A stretch of DNA of 64,000 nucleotides from Gracilaria domingensis (Eukaryota > Rhodophyta > Florideophyceae > Gracilariales > Gracilariaceae): the NCBI GenBank assembly GCA_022539475.1, contig VCMS01000022.1, positions 914,237-978,236 on the forward strand, read 5' to 3'. Under the pieces are notes generated by a model. It saw only the letters and a program-made list of their open reading frames with translations, had not been told where the DNA came from and did no database searches. Shown here one piece after another: positions 1 through 12,760 of the stretch; the stretch's first letter is position 1; each line of letters starts with the position of its first letter. Made by a program: the position numbers and the translations under genes.

Positions 1-180
1 GCGTGCGATACAGAGGCCTGCGAAGGCGACTCCGTCGACGACGGCGACAACGAAAAAGAACGACCAGCCTCCTCCCCCTCCTCAGTGGGAGTGTCGGGGG
101 TGGCGGCGAGTATCCCCATAGGGGCCCTTATCCGCGTGTGCACATGTGCGGCATTGGAGACCGACCGGTCAGATTCCGGC

Positions 181-3100
181 TTAGCAGGCAAATGAGCAAG
201 TCCGCGATCCGGATGCGGCAACACAGACGGTTGAGTGCGTACCCGCCGCGGCGCCTGTTTCCGTTTCGACGGCTGTTTCCACAGTGGGTGCGGTAGGGGC
301 CGACGATGACGGTAGCGAATCCTGCGAAACAGGCTTTGGCGCAGGCGTTATGCGATCTAGCGACAAACGCTCGTGCTCTCCCTTGATATCAAGGACAACC
401 GTTGTGTCGGTGACAGCAATAACCCGGAACGGGCCGTCCGCGATAGGAGAAAGCTTGTGGCGCTTCTCCTTTTCAGGGTTGTAGTACTCCTTCCGTACGA
501 AGGCAAAGCTACCTTCCCTGATCTGAGGGGCATTCTTACGCACTCTAGCGTCGAAATTCCGCTTGTATGCGGCCTGGGCCTTAGCGATATGCTGCCCAAC
601 TGTAGGGATAATGTTCTTAAGCCAGTCCTTCCAGGCGTCCCTGTGTAGACGGGGCGACGGAAACTTATCCAAAGTTGGCTGTGGCTCGATAGCCACCGAA
701 GGTGGGACGCGTGATAGCACAAGCTCGAACGGCGAGATCCGAGTCGTGCGATGAACCTGCGTATTGTAGGCATAAGTCACCGCATCGGTGTACTGATCTC
801 ATTCCGACGGATGCTCGGCAACAAACGTCCGCAATGCGTTGAGCATCGTGCGCTTAAAACGCTCAACCTGCCCATTACTCTGGGGATGATATGTTGTCGT
901 AAACCAGTTTTGGATCCGCAAGATGCGGCATACGTCCTGAAAGAACTTAGCCGTAAACTGCGGTCCATTATCCGATAGTAAGTCAATCGGCGGTCCGTAG
1001 ACAAAAACCCAGTGAGTAACGAAAGCTTGGGCGACCGCACTAGCAGTAACCTTCTTCAAAGGCACAGTCCGTACCAGCTTAGAAAAGCGGTCGGTGATAA
1101 CAAGCAAAAACCGGTTTCCCCGGCGGGTGCGAATAAACTCGCCGAGTAGATCGATCGCCACAAACTCCAGTGGAGCCCTGGCAGGGAATAGTGCCAACTT
1201 CTTGGAATACTTATGCAGCTTGACGCGGTTCTTCGCGCAGTCAGAACATCCACGAACAGTGGCATACGCGTCGAAAGCCATTGCTGGCCAGTAAAAGTCC
1301 TTCCGTAAGGTGTAGTACAACTTCCTGCCACCAGGGTGGGCTGACAACTTTGCATAGTGCGAAAAATGCAGTACTCGTGACTGAAGTCAGTGCGGAACCA
1401 CAATCTGTGGCCTGTTTCCGACAGTTCGGATTAGAAATCCTTGGTCGTTCTCGACGAAAGGCAACTGTGCTCCACCGTTTAGACGACTACGAATCTCCGT
1501 ACAAAAACGGTCGGTGTGCTGCTCCCGGATGAGTTCCTCCGGCTTGATCGGTACGAAAGAGCCCGGTTCGGGTTGCGTGTCTGACACGGCTAAAACAGCA
1601 TCGTAGATGTCCCATCCTTCCGATTCTTCATCGGCATCGCTCGAGCCGTCTTCCGCGAGGAAGCACGGTATCTCCAGATCATCGACTGGCGCAGCTTCAG
1701 CCGCTGTTTCCAAGCGGGACAGTGCATCAGCCTGAGTGTTCAGGAGTCCTTTCTTGTAACGGATTTCGAAGTCGAATTCCGACAAGCGAAGTCTCCACCG
1801 CATCAAGCGGCCAGATGGCTCTGCTATAGAGAGTAGCCAGCGTAAGGCCGAATGATCGATATGAACAATGAAGCGGGTCCCCATAAGATAGGGCCGCAGT
1901 GTCTGTAATGCCCAGACAACTGCCAAGCACTCCTTCTCGGATACCGAGTAATTCTTCTCGTGAACGTTGAGGCTCCTTGACCAATACCCAATTGGGAATC
2001 GCTCGCCATCATTGGTGGTCTGGAATAGGGCACAGCCGACTTGGTAGTCGCTCGCATCCGTATCTACTGCATACGGCAAACCAGCCCTAGGCAGGGATAA
2101 AACAGGTGGCGATGTCACCGCGTCCACGAGCGACGAGAAAGCCGCGGCCTTGCGGTCGTCGAATTCTTCCAGGTCGACTGGCTGTCCTTTGCAAAGAAGC
2201 TCGTTCAGAGGTGCAGCGATATCCGCGAAGTTCGGAATGAAGTGGCGATACACATTGCACAAGCCGAGAAAAGATCGGAGTTCCGTCTGCGTCCTCGGAT
2301 GCTTAGCCTCTTTGAGGGATTTCACGCGTACTTCGTCAATCGAAAGCCGTCCCGGACGGATAACATGGCCGAGATACCTGACGGTTTCGGTAAAGAACTC
2401 ACACTTCTTGAGCTTGAGCGTAATGCCTGCATCGCGTAGGACTCGCATCACATCCCGTACGTGGGTCAAGTGCTCATCCAGGTTGCTGGAGTAGACAATG
2501 ATGTCATCCAGGTATACGAGGCAAGTCTTCCACTTAAAGCGGGCTAGCAAAATATCCACAGCTCGTTGAAAAGTGGCTGGCGCGTTCGTTAACCCAAAGG
2601 GCATCCGATTGAATCGGTACAATCCTTCATGACAAACGAAGGCTGTCTTGTCCCGATCCTCAGCCCTCACGGGGACTTGCCAATAGCCCCAATTCGCATC
2701 TAGGGTTGTGAACACTTTCGCGTCGCCCAACGAATCGATGCATTCATCCATTCGTGGGATAGGATATACATCCTTGACTGTAGCCGCGTTTAGCTTGCGG
2801 TAATCGATGCAAAATCGCCAAGACCCATCAGCTTTGGGCGCGAGCACCACCGGCGATGCCCAAGGTGACTGAGCCGGCTCGATAACTCCAGCGCGGAGCA
2901 TCTTCTCAACTTGAGCTTTCTCCTCCTGCCGAGCTGTCGGTCCCGCCCTGTAAGGGTGTTGCAAAATGGGCCGAGTATTCGGTAGCAAATCAATCCGATG
3001 TTCGGTAATACCAATCTTACCCAGTGTGCCATCCCACATGGGCGTGAACTCCTCAAGCATGTGCCGCAATTTATCGCGGTGAGTCTCTGGGACATGTTCA

Positions 3101-4149
3101 AGATCCAGAGACTCCAGTTCCTGTACTGCCTTATCCTTCGTGTCAGCAGCACTCAGGTCCGTATCATTACTGCCCGACGAGATCGGCATCGCTTCCTTCG
3201 ACATGCTGCGGTTATTCGCATCCGACGAAGTCGGCGTAGCATCTCCCGACGAACTGTTCGGTCCAGTATTTGTTTCGGAATTGTTCCGTTCCGCCTCCCC
3301 CTCCTCAGCTTCGAGGATTCCGAGAACCTCGGCAATAGAAACCTGAGTAGGCACTATAGCCGCAGGGTGCGAAAGCAACGAACCAATAACCAACCGTTGA
3401 GGAAAACGGCTGAAGTTCGCAACCAGCACCTGAAAAGGCTGCTCGGGTTCGACGAAAACAATACCATTAGCGAGGGCAAGCTGATGCTTCTCCTGTAACG
3501 CAGGCAACGGTTGTACCGTTTGTAAGCCACATTGTGGGGACGTCACAGTAACCCAGACCTGTGATTCAGGCGGGATGGAAATAGACCGAGCTACTCGGAG
3601 CTTTGTAGACTTCCGTTCATCGGCTGTAGGCTTCTGTGCCGCAGGCAAAGGGACTTGCTTCTTCAGAGCCCGGCGTAGGGGACGCCGAACGATCGGTACA
3701 GTAGTCCCATCTTCCATTTCGATGGTTCGCTTCCGCGGTCGAATTGCATCGACGAAGCGGTCACAGAAGTCGCAGCCGAGGATAACCGGCGCAGCGAGTT
3801 GCTTGCAAACCAAGAAATCGAGCTTCGCCATGTAGCGGCCAAGCCTGACGAGCAGGTCTATTACTCCCACAGTCGAAAGTGGCCGATTGTTCGCATCCGC
3901 TATGTCGATCTGCGGCGCCGCACGAACGCGAGACCGCAAGTGCGGCGGAATCATCGATTCAACCAAGAAATTTGGCCCAGCTCCTGTATCGAGCACGGAC
4001 AACTGCCGAACCATGTACTGGTCGGAAACACCCAGGTCGGCGTAAACTTTGTAGTTACGTTTCGCCATGACCAGGACTCTATCCGGGAACCGGCTGTTCT
4101 TAGACCGTATCCACGGGCGACGCAAGACACCAAGGTGCTCAGAGTCCAC
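181..4149 (-). pseudogene. pol: Gypsy-1 Pol (PR-RT-RH-IN), two in-frame TGA codons
   Basis: One reading frame runs through the whole interval. In order it shows an aspartic protease motif (LDTGAG, near residue 52), reverse transcriptase with FCIDYRKLN and the catalytic YLDD, RNase H starting at VDTDASD, an HHCC zinc-binding integrase N-terminus, and the integrase core D (AIDLLGEF), D (LLSDNGPQF), E (NGQVERF). The frame is cut by TGA at 1387-1389, just before the HHCC region, and TGA at 799-801 after the core. The second sits exactly where Gypsy integrases normally have Trp (E-W-D before the Y-T-D-A segment), so it is a one-base TGG to TGA change. No indel was found. The first codon at 4149 is GTG, so true Pol initiation is unresolved. 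Confidence 0.85.
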
Positions 4150-4265
4150 GTCTGTAGTGGCCAGTTTCCTCGAAAGGATTGTGACCGGGGAGCGAGGCTT
4201 CTCAGCCTCAGGCGCACGAAACCCCGTCGCTGGGGGCGCCTCTCCATTGCTGGAGGCCCCCTTGC

Positions 4266-6275
4266 TCAGTTTTTCTGAGCGTCGCCGCCAATCTGCGGAG
4301 GTTGCGATTCCGCAGGGGCGGCTACAGTTCCACCATTCGATGGCAACGTTTCCTGGTTTCCAGGCTGAGTCTCCGCCTTCGCACGAAGGTACGATTTGTC
4401 GGGAACACGTTCCCGCTCGGCGGGCGTCAACGACTCATACTGAGGCACTATCTTCGCCATATCCCGTATGGGCATTAAGCAATTCGGAGCGATGTGCCCT
4501 GGCCTGTAACAGGTATGACAAATAAGGTGACGAAGAAGATCCGCGTTGGGCGGCCGGCGCTCCTGTCGAGGAGGATACGGGTCCCTCCATCCAGGGCGTT
4601 GGCTTCGATATCCGCCAGAGTGCGGCACGGGCAATGCCGGGACTTGACGTCCGGCGTACAGAGCGGGGTCTGCATCCACTGTCGACTGCTCCGTCGTCGA
4701 CAGCAATTCCGAACTCGGCATTGAACCATCGTCCTGTAACAGGTGTAGGTTATCATAACCCCCTTGAACAGAACCTCGCGAGTGAGGCAGTGAGGAGCCT
4801 CGGCCTTTTACATGAAGGAGTCGGCGCGTGCGCGTCTTGATACCAGCGCGTGCTCGAGCTGCATCTCCCTCAGCTTGGGCAAATTGAACGAGTTCCAGAT
4901 AGGTAATCCGGCCTTTGTTCTCCCGATAATGGGCTACCAACGTCCGAATTGATCGGTCCAGTCCATCAACAAACATCGTACACCGCTCGGCTGCGGAGAA
5001 CACGTTGCCACATCTGTGGAAAGCCTTATTGAGGCGGGTCGAATAAACGGTTTCCGACTCTTCGGCTCCTTGCTTCGTGTCTCGTATCGCGAGTATGGCA
5101 CCTTGTATCGCATTGCCTGTCGCGTAAGAGCGCAGGAGATATTGTACCGCTTCCGGCCAGCACGTAACTCCTCCTTCGGAGGCACGAGACGACCCACGAA
5201 CCGAATTGAATTGATCTTCGGCTACACCCGTCAAAAAGTACGGCAGCGCGATGTAGGCCTGTGCCTCACTCATCCGAAGTACATCGGCTTCCGCTACGAA
5301 GCGGCTAAGAAAATCCAAGACAAGAATTGGATCTTCCCCTGAGAACTTGTGGGGCTTTAGCGTGAGCTCCATTTGTCGGAGATGATTTCGCACCTTGCCA
5401 GTCCCACATGGGGTTCTCTGTGGCGTCGTGTCATCAAGCCGATAATATCGGTAAGATAGTAGCTTCCGATACAGTAAATTTGTCGGCTTCAACTCCTTCA
5501 ATCCGAGGTGTCTCCGTCCTTTCGTACGGCCTCGTGCAACACCAGAAGTGGCTTCAGTAGCCCGCGAACGGGATGCACGATAGCGAGGGCGCTCTTCCGC
5601 GCTGTCCGAAGAGTCGGTAGACGATCCCTTTTTGGGGCCCTCCTCATCAGAAGAGGATGAAGAAGACGAGTCAGACTTAACCTTGACCTTCTTCTTTGCC
5701 GGACGATCCCGGGAACGGCGCGAGTGCTGAGAACCCTCAGAAACCGGGGCTCCCGGCGCAACAGCATCAGATACGATGATTTGCTCGACCGTCTCGAGAC
5801 GGGTAGCCAGGCGGTCCAGGCGTGCGGCAGCCTGCTCGTGCAGACCAGCCGACACCTGTCGGTGTTCCATAATCTGGTTGACATCAGATCGTAAAACACG
5901 GACGTCTCTCGAAACATCCCGGACACTGGCTTCATCGAGCCGTTGCCGGAGTTTCGTAATATCCCGGATGAGGCCCACTTGGGAGTTCTGCAGGATGCGA
6001 ACCTGAGCCTCTAATTCACGGAGGGTATACTCGTCGGACCGCGACGACATAACGTCAACCGCTGCGGCGGCATCAGCCGCAGGTGCGGTCTCGGTTGGCC
6101 CACGAGTGGGTGGGGTCCCGTTATCAGAACGGCGGCCCCGGGAAGCCGGTTTCGGGTCGCCATTGCCTGGGATCTCCAGTGCGTCCCTTGGCAACGGAGG
6201 CAAACTTGCCGGCAAGCCGGACGAACCGGGCACAGAAGCGGCACGTGGCGCGCTACTCCTGCGACTGGACGACAT
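4266..6275 (-). CDS. gag: Gypsy-1 Gag
   Basis: An uninterrupted 669-aa Gag-like protein. The N-terminal third is low in complexity and rich in Ser, Arg and acidic runs (around residues 190-230 a Ser/Asp/Glu-rich patch), followed by a conserved capsid-like region ending near residue 450. Near residue 590 there is a single zinc knuckle, C-H-T-C-x4-H-x4-C, which in this family packages genomic RNA. It lies between the 5' LTR and pol. Pol is in a different frame that stays open upstream of its first codon, so a frameshift or separate initiation is needed for Pol expression. Because Gag has no stop, it is the best preserved gene of the element. Confidence 0.85.
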   Translation of the reverse strand: MSSSRRSSAPRAASVPGSSGLPASLPPLPRDALEIPGNGDPKPASRGRRSDNGTPPTRGPTETAPAADAAAAVDVMSSRSDEYTLRELEAQVRILQNSQVGLIRDITKLRQRLDEASVRDVSRDVRVLRSDVNQIMEHRQVSAGLHEQAAARLDRLATRLETVEQIIVSDAVAPGAPVSEGSQHSRRSRDRPAKKKVKVKSDSSSSSSSDEEGPKKGSSTDSSDSAEERPRYRASRSRATEATSGVARGRTKGRRHLGLKELKPTNLLYRKLLSYRYYRLDDTTPQRTPCGTGKVRNHLRQMELTLKPHKFSGEDPILVLDFLSRFVAEADVLRMSEAQAYIALPYFLTGVAEDQFNSVRGSSRASEGGVTCWPEAVQYLLRSYATGNAIQGAILAIRDTKQGAEESETVYSTRLNKAFHRCGNVFSAAERCTMFVDGLDRSIRTLVAHYRENKGRITYLELVQFAQAEGDAARARAGIKTRTRRLLHVKGRGSSLPHSRGSVQGGYDNLHLLQDDGSMPSSELLSTTEQSTVDADPALYAGRQVPALPVPHSGGYRSQRPGWRDPYPPRQERRPPNADLLRHLICHTCYRPGHIAPNCLMPIRDMAKIVPQYESLTPAERERVPDKSYLRAKAETQPGNQETLPSNGGTVAAPAESQPPQIGGDAQKN

Positions 6276-6438
6276 CGTTCACCGACACAGTCGGCCAATT
6301 GGCAACCAAACAACTTCCGAAAACGGACAATGAGAGAACCGTAAGAACGGATATTCCCAACTATCTGGGCTCCAAGCAAACGAACCCACTCCAAGAAACG
6401 TTGGCCAATAAAGCCGATTCTAGGTCGGGAGATCAGTT

Positions 6439-7297
6439 TGTGGTGCAAAACCGGTGACGGGACAACAACAGCCGCGTCGCGGAGGAGCACCGACAGGGGT
6501 GTTCAGGCCCTGCTCCCTACAGGGGTAGGCGCAGTGACAGAACCCTCCGATAGGGCCAACACGAGCCGGGTGTAAATCCGGGTGACCCCGATCTGGGCGT
6601 GCAGTCGGAGGTAGAGGGGGGTAGAATCGGCGTACGTATCCGAATGGTTCCGGCGAGCCACAGCGAGTGGGGGTATCCAGCCCAACGGTATGGGACGACA
6701 AACGATCAACAAACGAGCCGCACTGCGGAGCACTGACTCGCGATAAGCGGGAAAACTCCCGAGACAAATGAGACAAACCTACAAGGTAGGGCAGAGTAGC
6801 GAAAGCCGTAAGACGGAAATGAAAACAATAAAATAGATAAGAAAAGTGCCGTGACGACGGATTAGTACTCCTCAGGGACGGAGGTTGGTTGATCAGCCCG
6901 GAATTGCGGCGGTATTCCCCAGGATGGGGCTTGTGACCGTGCGCAAGCGGCAAGAAGATCAGAGCCAAAGGCCTCGTTGAGGTTTACTTCCCGTACAGTG
7001 GCGGGAAGTGCCGCCACTTATATACGGCACTTGAAAATATCAATTAAAATATCTAACTATCCGGCGCTGCCGGCCAATACACTACAGGTGTGCAACCGTG
7101 GCAGGCTTGCCACGGCGCACCCGCTATCGGGCCAACTTGGCACACGTGTGCAGAAACACTACCCTTCCTAGGCATAACCCAAAATGGGCCGGTAGTCGCA
7201 ATCCCCTCTCATAAATGAGGTGGCGAAGCCGGTAACGGATCAAACCTATATGAAAAGCACTGAAGTGCATCCCCATCGAGGGGCATTTTGCTCTACA
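6439..7297 (-). repeat. 5' LTR of Gypsy-1
   Basis: The ends were set by inverted termini: the plus strand starts TGTGGTGCAAAACC and stops TTTTGCTCTACA, giving TG...CA with imperfect inverted ends like those of the LTR at 61752-62716. The interior is about 80% similar by eye to the LTR at 23697-24500. On the minus strand a TATATAAG box lies near 7023-7016, a plausible promoter for the element. The right end could move by some tens of bases, since only one LTR of this element is visible. Confidence 0.7.
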
Positions 7298-7759
7298 TCG
7301 GCGGCAACTCCAACTTCCAACGCATTCGCGAGCACCGCGAACTTCGCCTTTCTGAAAAGCCTGGACGTTCGAAGAGGCCTCGCCATCGCAACGACGGGAA
7401 TAATAAGAAGAAACGCAAAGGGGCCACGATCGAGTGCGAGCGCAGCCGCGAAGCGGTTCCCGCTTAGTACTTCTTTAGCTTACGTGGCGAAGGGTATCCA
7501 GCTGGATATCTCTGCACATCAGCTACCAAGTAGCGTCTTAGACCCAACGAACTTGATATGCGTAAACATGTGAACACCCCTTTTCCTTCGACACCTCTCC
7601 TCACTCTCCAGACCCAACCTTAGTTCCGCTTTCTCCTACCGATTCTCGACAACCGTGTTCTTCCGACTGCGCGACGGGGCACACTACCTCTGGTGCACCC
7701 CCGACTTTGTACCAAATTAACTCAGTTCGACCATCGATATTACTCGCTCTCCTCCACTT
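7298..7759. other. Non-coding spacer between Gypsy-1 and Gypsy-2
   Basis: No convincing gene. It should contain the 3' end of Gypsy-2, but no LTR termini or polypurine tract were recognised. Gypsy-1 may have inserted into, and so broken up, the Gypsy-2 3' LTR; the sequence does not decide this. Confidence 0.4.
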
Positions 7760-10700
7760 TTAGACTTGAAGGTGGTATAGGCGGTGCTTGTATAGCACTA
7801 ACCGCCGGGCGTGTACCGCATTCCTCGTCACTCTCCCATGCTGGGGGACAAGCTCGTAACGCGGGTGATGCGCCTTAGTTACCTTACACGGCCCATAGAA
7901 GAAAGACTCAAACGCCGGCCACTTCTTCTTCGGGTTAAGTGCTTGACCATGCGCGACCAGCACCTCGTTGCCAACACTGAACGTCTTCACCTTCTTCTTC
8001 TCTTCTCTCGGAATGAAGCCTCTCGCAAAATGCATGGCACGTTTCCCTGCAGCACCGAGCAATTCCAGCGTTCGCTGTTCTGGGGTAGCGTGTGTGAGAA
8101 GGTCCATGGCATCGTTCGCCATCATCCTCGGCTTCCCCCCGTACATCAACTCGAACAGTGAAACCACAACTCCGCGGGGACGCCTCCCATTGCCATACAC
8201 GACCTTCGGCAACGCCTCCTCCCAATCCATCCCCGGGCGCATCACCGTCATCTTAATGGCTTTCTTCACCGTTCCAACCATACGCTCAGCCCTACCGTTC
8301 GACATCGGCGCGTACTGCAGAACTGGCCTCCTATGGATCTCCTTCTTCCTCAAGTAGTCGTCGACATCCCGCGAAACGAACGCGTTCGCGTTATCAGACA
8401 CGATCGTCCTCGGGAGACCGAACGGACGAATAATCTCTTCCTCAATGAACTTGATGACGGTGTCTGAAACCGAGTTCTCCGTGGCCACAGCGATAGGCCA
8501 TCCTGTGAGATGTTCCATCGCAATCAGTACGAACCTCTTCCTGGCACGTGAACGCGGCAAGGGCCCTGCGAAGTCCATCGAAAAGGTTTCGAACAGTCTG
8601 GTCACTGGAGTCCTGAGGGTGGTGCGATACACCGGAAGATTCGCGGCACGCTGACACTCGTCACACCCTTGGACATAATCCTTAACATTATCATAAACCG
8701 ACGGTGACCAGAACCTCTCACGGACCAATTTCCTCGCTGCTCCTTTGTCCCAGTGCCCTATGTCATCATGAAGCATCTTCAGTGCTTCCAACGGTCCGTC
8801 TTTCGAAGGAACCGCGGTCAACCCGGCCGGCTCTCGACGAAACAACGTGTTATCCCACAACATAAACTTCTTGGCATTACGCCGGATCGCCTGGCGGAGC
8901 ATGGTGTTGTGCTCCTGGATAAGAACGCCAGCCAGGAACCTTGCGATGTTCAGCAAGTACCGCTCAAGCTCCGACAAGTTCGGGTCCTCCCACAACACGG
9001 CAGTAACGACTTCCTCTTCGCTGTCCCGCGGCTCGCCTTCTTCTTCGATCTTTATCCTCGAGAGGTAGTCGGGCCCCTTGTTCTCAGGGCCTGGGCGGTA
9101 CCGGACGCAGTAGTTGTACTCCGCCATGAAGTCCATCCAACGTGCCAATCGACCGTGAATATCTCTCTTCCTGAAAGCATATTGCAATGCCTGGTGATCG
9201 GTAATTACCTCGAACACATTCTCCGAGAGGAGGTACATGCGAAACTTCTTGAGAGCGAACACCACTGGGAGAGCCTCTCTTTCGCAGGTGCTGTACTTCC
9301 TCTCTGCCTCAGTCATCGAGTGTGAGGCGTAGTGGATGGGATGTACCTTCCCATCCTCCTTCTTCTCACAGAGAACCGCCCCAAGTGAGACAGAAGACGC
9401 ATCTGTCTCGACGATAAAAGGCTCCCTGAAGTCCGGATACGCCAATACCGGCGGAGTCGTTAGCTTCATCTTCAGATCCTCGAAAGCAGCCTGCATCTCT
9501 TCTGTCCACACGAACTTCCTGCGCTTCGTCGAGGTCGCCGCGTGTAATGCAGCTGAACTCTCGGCAAAGTTCTTGATGAATCTGCGGTAATATCCAGCCA
9601 AACCCAAACAGCTCCTCAACTCAGACGCGTTCCTTCGTACGGGGGCCTTCAGTATTGCCGAAACCTTATCTTCATTGCCGTAGATACCCTCTCCGTCCAA
9701 GACGTGTCCTAACAACTTAATCTTCGACTGCGCAAAGCTGCAATTGGTCACCTTAACCTTGAGACCAGCTTCGCGAATGCGCTCGAACACCGTCCGACAA
9801 TGTTCCAGGTGACCTTCCATAGTCTTCGAGAATTTTACCACGTCGTCAATGTAGACTCTGACGAACGGCAGGCCACGGAGAACTTCATCCATCATCCTCT
9901 GGAATGTCGACGGAGCGTTCATGAGGCCAAAAGGCATGACTTCAAACTTGTAGGTACCGTGACGGCAAGTGAATGTAGTCATCTCTTTGCAGTGTTCCGC
10001 CATACGAACCTACCAGTATCCACAGAACAGATCAAGGGTGGTGAAGATCTTTGCGCCACTCAAGTCGTCGAATATCTCCTCTATCTTCGGCGGCGGCCAG
10101 CGGTCCAGGCTCATGACGCGGTTCAGCTGCCGGTAATTAACACAGAACCTTGGCCTACCGTCCTTTTTGGTCGCGATGACCACTGAAAAGGACCAGGCCG
10201 ATGCGGAAGGCGGGATGATGCCAGTCTTTAGCAACTCGTCCACCTCTTTCCTCACAATCTCATTGTGCTTCGGGGGCATTCGACGGGCACGGGAGTGGAT
10301 AGGGGCATCGTCAGTCAACTCAAATGAATGAGTAGCCGGCACATCCGCAGGACGAAGCTCATTGATATCCCACGCTATAATGTCGGTCCCCTTGAGTGCA
10401 TCGGTCAATCCTTCCTGCACACCAGCCGGAAGATGCCTCATCTTCGACGAGAGAAAGGCCGATTGCGCCTCTTCTTTATCCTCCGACTTCTCCGAGGCAG
10501 CGTCTTGTGCCTCCGATATGTCCTCTAAATCAGGTTCATAGGGATCTTCATCCATAATGGCGAGAACCAGACGAGAGTCCTCACTCGATTCGTCATCGGA
10601 AGACGACGAAGAGCTGTCTTGCGGGAAAGCTTCTTCCGCGGACTCATCTGGCGACGTGAAATCTTCACTATTCGTGAGCGCACCATCCACTCTCGGCGGC

Positions 10701-12760
10701 TCGTTAGATAACTCGAGCACAACCTCCTCTTCACCAACGGTCATGTGCACCTGCTGGCGTCCAATGTCGAGACGAGCTCGAAGAGATTCCAACGTTGGGC
10801 ATCCTATGATTACGTCGAACGGCGTGTTCTCCACCACAAGGAAGTCCACCGGCGTGCCGTTCTCACCGAACGCGACTGGGACATCCTTGACACAACCAAG
10901 AACCGTCTCCGAACTTCCATCAGCGACCTTGACCCTTCTGCTCGTCGGAGATGGAGCCAGGGTCAGCATGTCACATATCCTCGTAGACATGATGTTAGGC
11001 ACGGCCCCCGAATCCAACAACGCATTAGTGTGCGTTCCATATAGCTTGACGGGGACAACCTTCAACCGCCGGGGAAGGTTCCTACCCTGGATGACAGAGC
11101 CATGACTCGCAGGAAGACTACCAACGAGTAGACGCCTCAGCAGCTTCCTTGCCTCCTCGGCATCCCCTCTGAGAAGCTGTCCAAAGGTTAGCCCACAAGG
11201 TGCTGTCGCTAGCTCGGCCAGGAGGTTGTACTTCTCAACCTGATCCTGGATAGTCGCCGACGGCTTTCGGTTCTTCCTGCTCCTGCAGCTCTTCTTCTTC
11301 GGCTTCCCACGGACGAGGGGGCGAGGGGACTTCCCAGTAAGGACATCGATGTCCATCAGGCCCTGACAGGCCTGTTTGGGTAGTGCCTCACCACCCGCAT
11401 TCCTTTTCGCGGCAGCGACGACATCTACCTCACCCTGTTCCTGAACCAGAGCAACATGGTCGTTCCGGTCCTCATTCTTCAACTTCAGTTCTTCACGAGA
11501 CTCGGACTTGGCGTCCTGTAGTCCACCAGAACGACCGGGATTCTGCTTCAGCTTCGACCAACAGGTAGCCTCAGCATGACCAAACTTTCCGCAACGCGGA
11601 CACTTCGAGTCGCGATGCGGGTTCGACGGACAACGGCTTGCGCCATGTCCCGGGTTATTGCAGTAGCTGCAAGTACGATCTTTTGGCTTTTCACCACCAT
11701 CAGAAGACTGGAACTTCTTCTTCACCAGCAGAGTCAACTCCGCAAACTGTCCCGCCAACCGGTCGACCTTACTATCCAACTGCTGAGCGGTGCCAGAGCG
11801 GGCGTCCGGCCCCGGAAGGATCCTCACTTGCGAAGAATCACCTCCCGGCTTCGCCTCTGTGGCGGAAAAGAAAGCCTTGCGTCCAATCTCGTACTCCATT
11901 ATCGCCTTCTTGAGTGAAGTGTAGTCACTCGGCGAGCGATACATCACAAAACGGGCCATGTCCGGAATTTTCGCCACACGAATGCGAAGAAGACCGAACG
12001 AAGCCTTGTCGTTGAACCCAGCGCGGGTGTACAACGAATCCAGTTTTCCAAGAGACCCTGTCACATCTTTCGGGTCCAATCCAGCCGCAACGGCGATCCT
12101 TACATCCTCTTCAGGCGGCGTTTTGTGCGAAAACTGAGCCATGAAGCGAGCCTTCACGTCCGGGTAGCGACCAGCCTCTTCAGTGAGGCTGCCTTCATTG
12201 GCGAAGGTTTCGTAGTAAAAGTCGAATGCTGCACGCTCAAGATGACAGAGGAGCTGCAAAGCCTTTTCGGAGTCCGATTTTCCTCTCATGACTACATTTT
12301 CATACGCGAAGAAGAAACGGCCAACATCCGACGACGACTTACCGTCAAACACCACGCGAGTAGTGCTAGACGACGCGGCTGTAGCATTCGACGACATGCT
12401 AGAATGGAAAGAATCAAATGAATTGCACGAAGGTGACGAAGAAACGGCCCTCCTCGAGAGTACCATGAAAGCTGCACAATGTAACAGGGGCCAGCTACCT
12501 CCTTCTCTTTTTACTTCTTGTCCGGTCCCCCCCCTTCCCGTCGCCGTACTCCCCGCGACCGTGGAGAGGGTTCTGCGAGCTCGGGACACGTGTGGTGCAG
12601 CGCGCACCACACGTGGCCCACAGCTCTCATGACGAACAGCCATTTCCGCCGCCTCCCGACCGGCAATTTCCACTTCTACGCCGACGATACCGTCAAGTGT
12701 GCGCGCACTGGCAGCACGCTCAGCAGCGCGACGACGACGGTTAACTCTAGAAGCACTCAA
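7760..12760 (-). pseudogene. gag-pol: Gypsy-2 Gag-Pol polyprotein, one in-frame TAG
   Basis: A single frame of about 1,660 codons encodes Gag and Pol fused, unlike Gypsy-1. Gag probably starts at the internal Met in the Ser/Ala-rich stretch near 12400 rather than at 12760. It has two CCHC zinc knuckles (CSYC..GHGASRC and CPRC..GHAEATC). Next come a protease motif ALLDSGA, reverse transcriptase (RFCVNYRQLN; catalytic YIDD), RNase H, and an integrase with D (FSMDFAGP), D (IVSDNANA) and E (SNGRAERM). TAG at 10010-10012 cuts the frame right after the RT motif CGYW, where Gypsy RTs usually have Gln, so a CAG to TAG change is likely. There are no frameshifts. No flanking LTRs were found, so the copy is truncated at both ends. 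Confidence 0.88.

Larger units (their letters stand above)
1..7297 (-). mobile_element. Gypsy-1 LTR retrotransposon (partial, 3' LTR outside window)
   Basis: Minus-strand Ty3/Gypsy element. Reading leftwards it holds a 5' LTR (7297-6439), a short leader, gag (6275-4266) and pol (4149-181) in the order protease, reverse transcriptase, RNase H, integrase, which is the Gypsy order. Only ~180 bases follow the end of pol, so the 3' LTR is off the left edge and no target duplication can be tested. The leader just inside the LTR does not begin with the usual TGG of a tRNA 3'-end primer site, so the primer is unknown. Gag is uninterrupted, pol carries two TGA codons, so the copy is young but not autonomous as read. 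Confidence 0.9.

Noticed and set aside
2150..3835. Plus-strand ORFs of 60-170 codons inside Gypsy-1 pol
   Set aside because: Antisense of well-conserved RT/RNase H coding sequence.
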